32,631 nucleotides of DNA, from assembly GCA_035308365.1 (NCBI GenBank), contig DATGGU010000082.1, positions 1 through 32,631 of the forward strand. The letters run 5' to 3'. This document shows, piece after piece, positions 31,697 to 32,631 of the stretch. The notes under the pieces are model-generated. The model was given only the letters and a program-made list of their open reading frames with translations. It had not been told where the DNA came from and did no database searches. The DNA is from PALSA-505 sp035308365 (GTDB lineage Bacteria; Actinomycetota; Actinomycetes; Streptosporangiales; Streptosporangiaceae). The translations under genes were made by a program, and so were the position numbers. Every line of letters begins with the position of its first letter. Position 1 is the stretch's first letter.

Positions 31697-32631
31697 GTGA
31701 GCGCGTTGCTACCTGAGTTCGTGCGGCACGGCCGCCGCCGCCCGCACCGCACGCTTGCCCGGCACAGCCGGCTGGCGCTGGCGGGCTTGTCCATCGTGCT
31801 GACCGTCGGCGCGGTCGCACTCGCCACGCCCGCTGCCGGGGCCAGCGGTTCGACCGTTGTCTCGCTGACATTCGATAACGGCGCCCTCAGCCAGTACACG
31901 CTCGGTTACCAGCAGGCGCTGCAACCGCACGGCGTACCCGCGACGTTCTATGTCAACAGCGGAACCGTCGGCCGCTCGGCGACGATGTCATGGTCTCAGT
32001 TGAGCACTCTCGCCGCGGCAGGTGACGAGATCGGCGGCAAGACCGTCGACGGCACCAGCCTGACCACGCTCACGGCGCAGCAGCAGATCGCCGAGATCTG
32101 CAATGACCGTCAGGCGATTGCCCAGCATGGGCTCAGTCCGTTCAGCTTCGCCTACCCGGGTGGTGCGTTCACCACCACGATCGAGAGCGAAGTCCAGAAC
32201 TGCGGTTACGGGAACGCCAGGACCGCTGGCAGCCTGTCGCCGGCTGGATCGCTCTACGCGGAGACGCTGCCGCCGAAGAACTGGCTGGCCCTGCGGGCCT
32301 ACGCCCCCACCGGGCAGATCAGCCTGGCCAACCTGGAGTCCCTGGTGTCCGGTGCGGCCGCGCACGGCGGCGGCTGGGTCCCCATCGTGATCGGCAAGGT
32401 GTGCTCGCAGACCCAGGACCCTTCGAACTACAGCACCTGCACCGCCTCGCCGGGGTGGATCGACCTGGGCGACCTGAACACCTTCCTCACCTGGGTGCAG
32501 AATGCCGGACAGCCGGGCGGCGCCCCGGCCGGGGCGGCCTTCAGCACGATCGCGAGCGCGGCAAAGACGGCCGACACGGTCGCGCCCACGACCACCATTT
32601 CCTGCAACGGGTCCGCGTGCCAGTCCAGTAC
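31697..32631 (+). CDS. Secreted NodB-fold polysaccharide deacetylase homologue with lost metal ligands (3' partial)
   Basis: The frame runs from GTG 31697 off the window end, 311 codons seen. A twin-basic n-region, hydrophobic helix (LALAGLSIVLTVGAVALA) and AGA-S cleavage region form a signal peptide. Then comes the NodB domain: 'VVSLTFDNG', 'GVPATFYVNSGTVG', 'MSWSQLSTLAAAGDEIGGKTVDG', 'SFAYPGG' and 'WVPIVIGKVC'. In active enzymes motif 1 is TFDDG, motif 2 is H-[ST]-x-x-H and motif 5 ends in a His; here these are N61, K115/G119 and G233. The tail (VAPTTTISCNGSAC) looks like the start of a further extracellular repeat domain. Start uncertain: TTG 31706 has better spacing from GGAGG (31691-31695); ATG 31634 is also in frame. 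Confidence 0.82.
   Translation, partial: MSALLPEFVRHGRRRPHRTLARHSRLALAGLSIVLTVGAVALATPAAGASGSTVVSLTFDNGALSQYTLGYQQALQPHGVPATFYVNSGTVGRSATMSWSQLSTLAAAGDEIGGKTVDGTSLTTLTAQQQIAEICNDRQAIAQHGLSPFSFAYPGGAFTTTIESEVQNCGYGNARTAGSLSPAGSLYAETLPPKNWLALRAYAPTGQISLANLESLVSGAAAHGGGWVPIVIGKVCSQTQDPSNYSTCTASPGWIDLGDLNTFLTWVQNAGQPGGAPAGAAFSTIASAAKTADTVAPTTTISCNGSACQSS

Noticed and set aside
1..32631. Possible CRISPR array, tRNA, rRNA or insertion sequence
   Set aside because: No regularly spaced repeats with spacers, no tRNA cloverleaf or rRNA signature, and no transposase or terminal inverted repeats were seen.

Overview
The window is GC-rich DNA from an actinomycete. The paired DUF5753 regulator and DUF397 gene, an F420/PPOX-family oxidoreductase, a lipoprotein-dependent sugar ABC transporter with no ATPase gene beside it, many GTG/TTG starts and a few TTA leucine codons point to a filamentous actinomycete (Streptomycetales/Streptosporangiales-like). 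Species cannot be told from the sequence. No rRNA, tRNA, CRISPR array, insertion sequence or phage gene was seen.

Layout. (1) 1-1944: tail of a Scr1-type DUF5753 regulator, a DUF397 protein with its motif triplicated, a vapBC-like toxin-antitoxin pair, and a 5'-truncated second PIN toxin on the other strand. (2) 2002-7054: a three-gene formate dehydrogenase operon. Its catalytic subunit reads through an in-frame TGA at 2566 as selenocysteine, followed at the expected distance by a bacterial SECIS hairpin with a GGUCU loop. Conventional gene calling would split this gene in two. (3) 7082-9410: a Rho_N-domain protein, SurE nucleotidase, a Sel1-repeat protein and the degenerate tail of an epoxide hydrolase. 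(4) 9411-11263 (minus): a 3-hydroxyisobutyrate-dehydrogenase-like enzyme, a HhH-GPD DNA glycosylase/endonuclease and a small membrane protein, divergent from (5) a full-length transketolase (11408-13309) and a phytoene-desaturase-like FAD enzyme (13436-14878). (6) 14896-18145 (minus): a sugar ABC importer (lipoprotein plus two permeases), then a lactonase-type beta-propeller. (7) 19403-24116: PolX polymerase, a Ski2-like DUF3516 helicase and a PPOX/F420-type oxidoreductase, apparently one operon. (8) 24100-25115 (minus): a 36-residue ORF, a Uma2 endonuclease and a methyltransferase pseudogene with its middle deleted. (9) 25247-26923: a secreted kelch/galactose-oxidase-like protein. (10) 27293-31521: one NarL-type membrane histidine kinase followed by four response regulators, one without an output domain. 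(11) 31697-end: a secreted NodB/polysaccharide-deacetylase-fold protein in which all metal ligands appear to be replaced.

How parts fit. The formate dehydrogenase would feed electrons from formate through a four-cluster ferredoxin subunit to an NrfD-like membrane anchor and the quinone pool, and it requires selA/selB/selC elsewhere in the genome. The kinase/regulator cluster looks like a branched or redundant phosphorelay. GTA-N4-TAC dyads occur ahead of the kinase gene and ahead of the second regulator gene and may be binding sites for these regulators. Several remnants (PIN toxin, epoxide hydrolase tail, deleted methyltransferase) mark places of past gene loss. The most unusual items are the selenoprotein, the one-kinase/four-regulator array and the apparently inactive deacetylase homologue.
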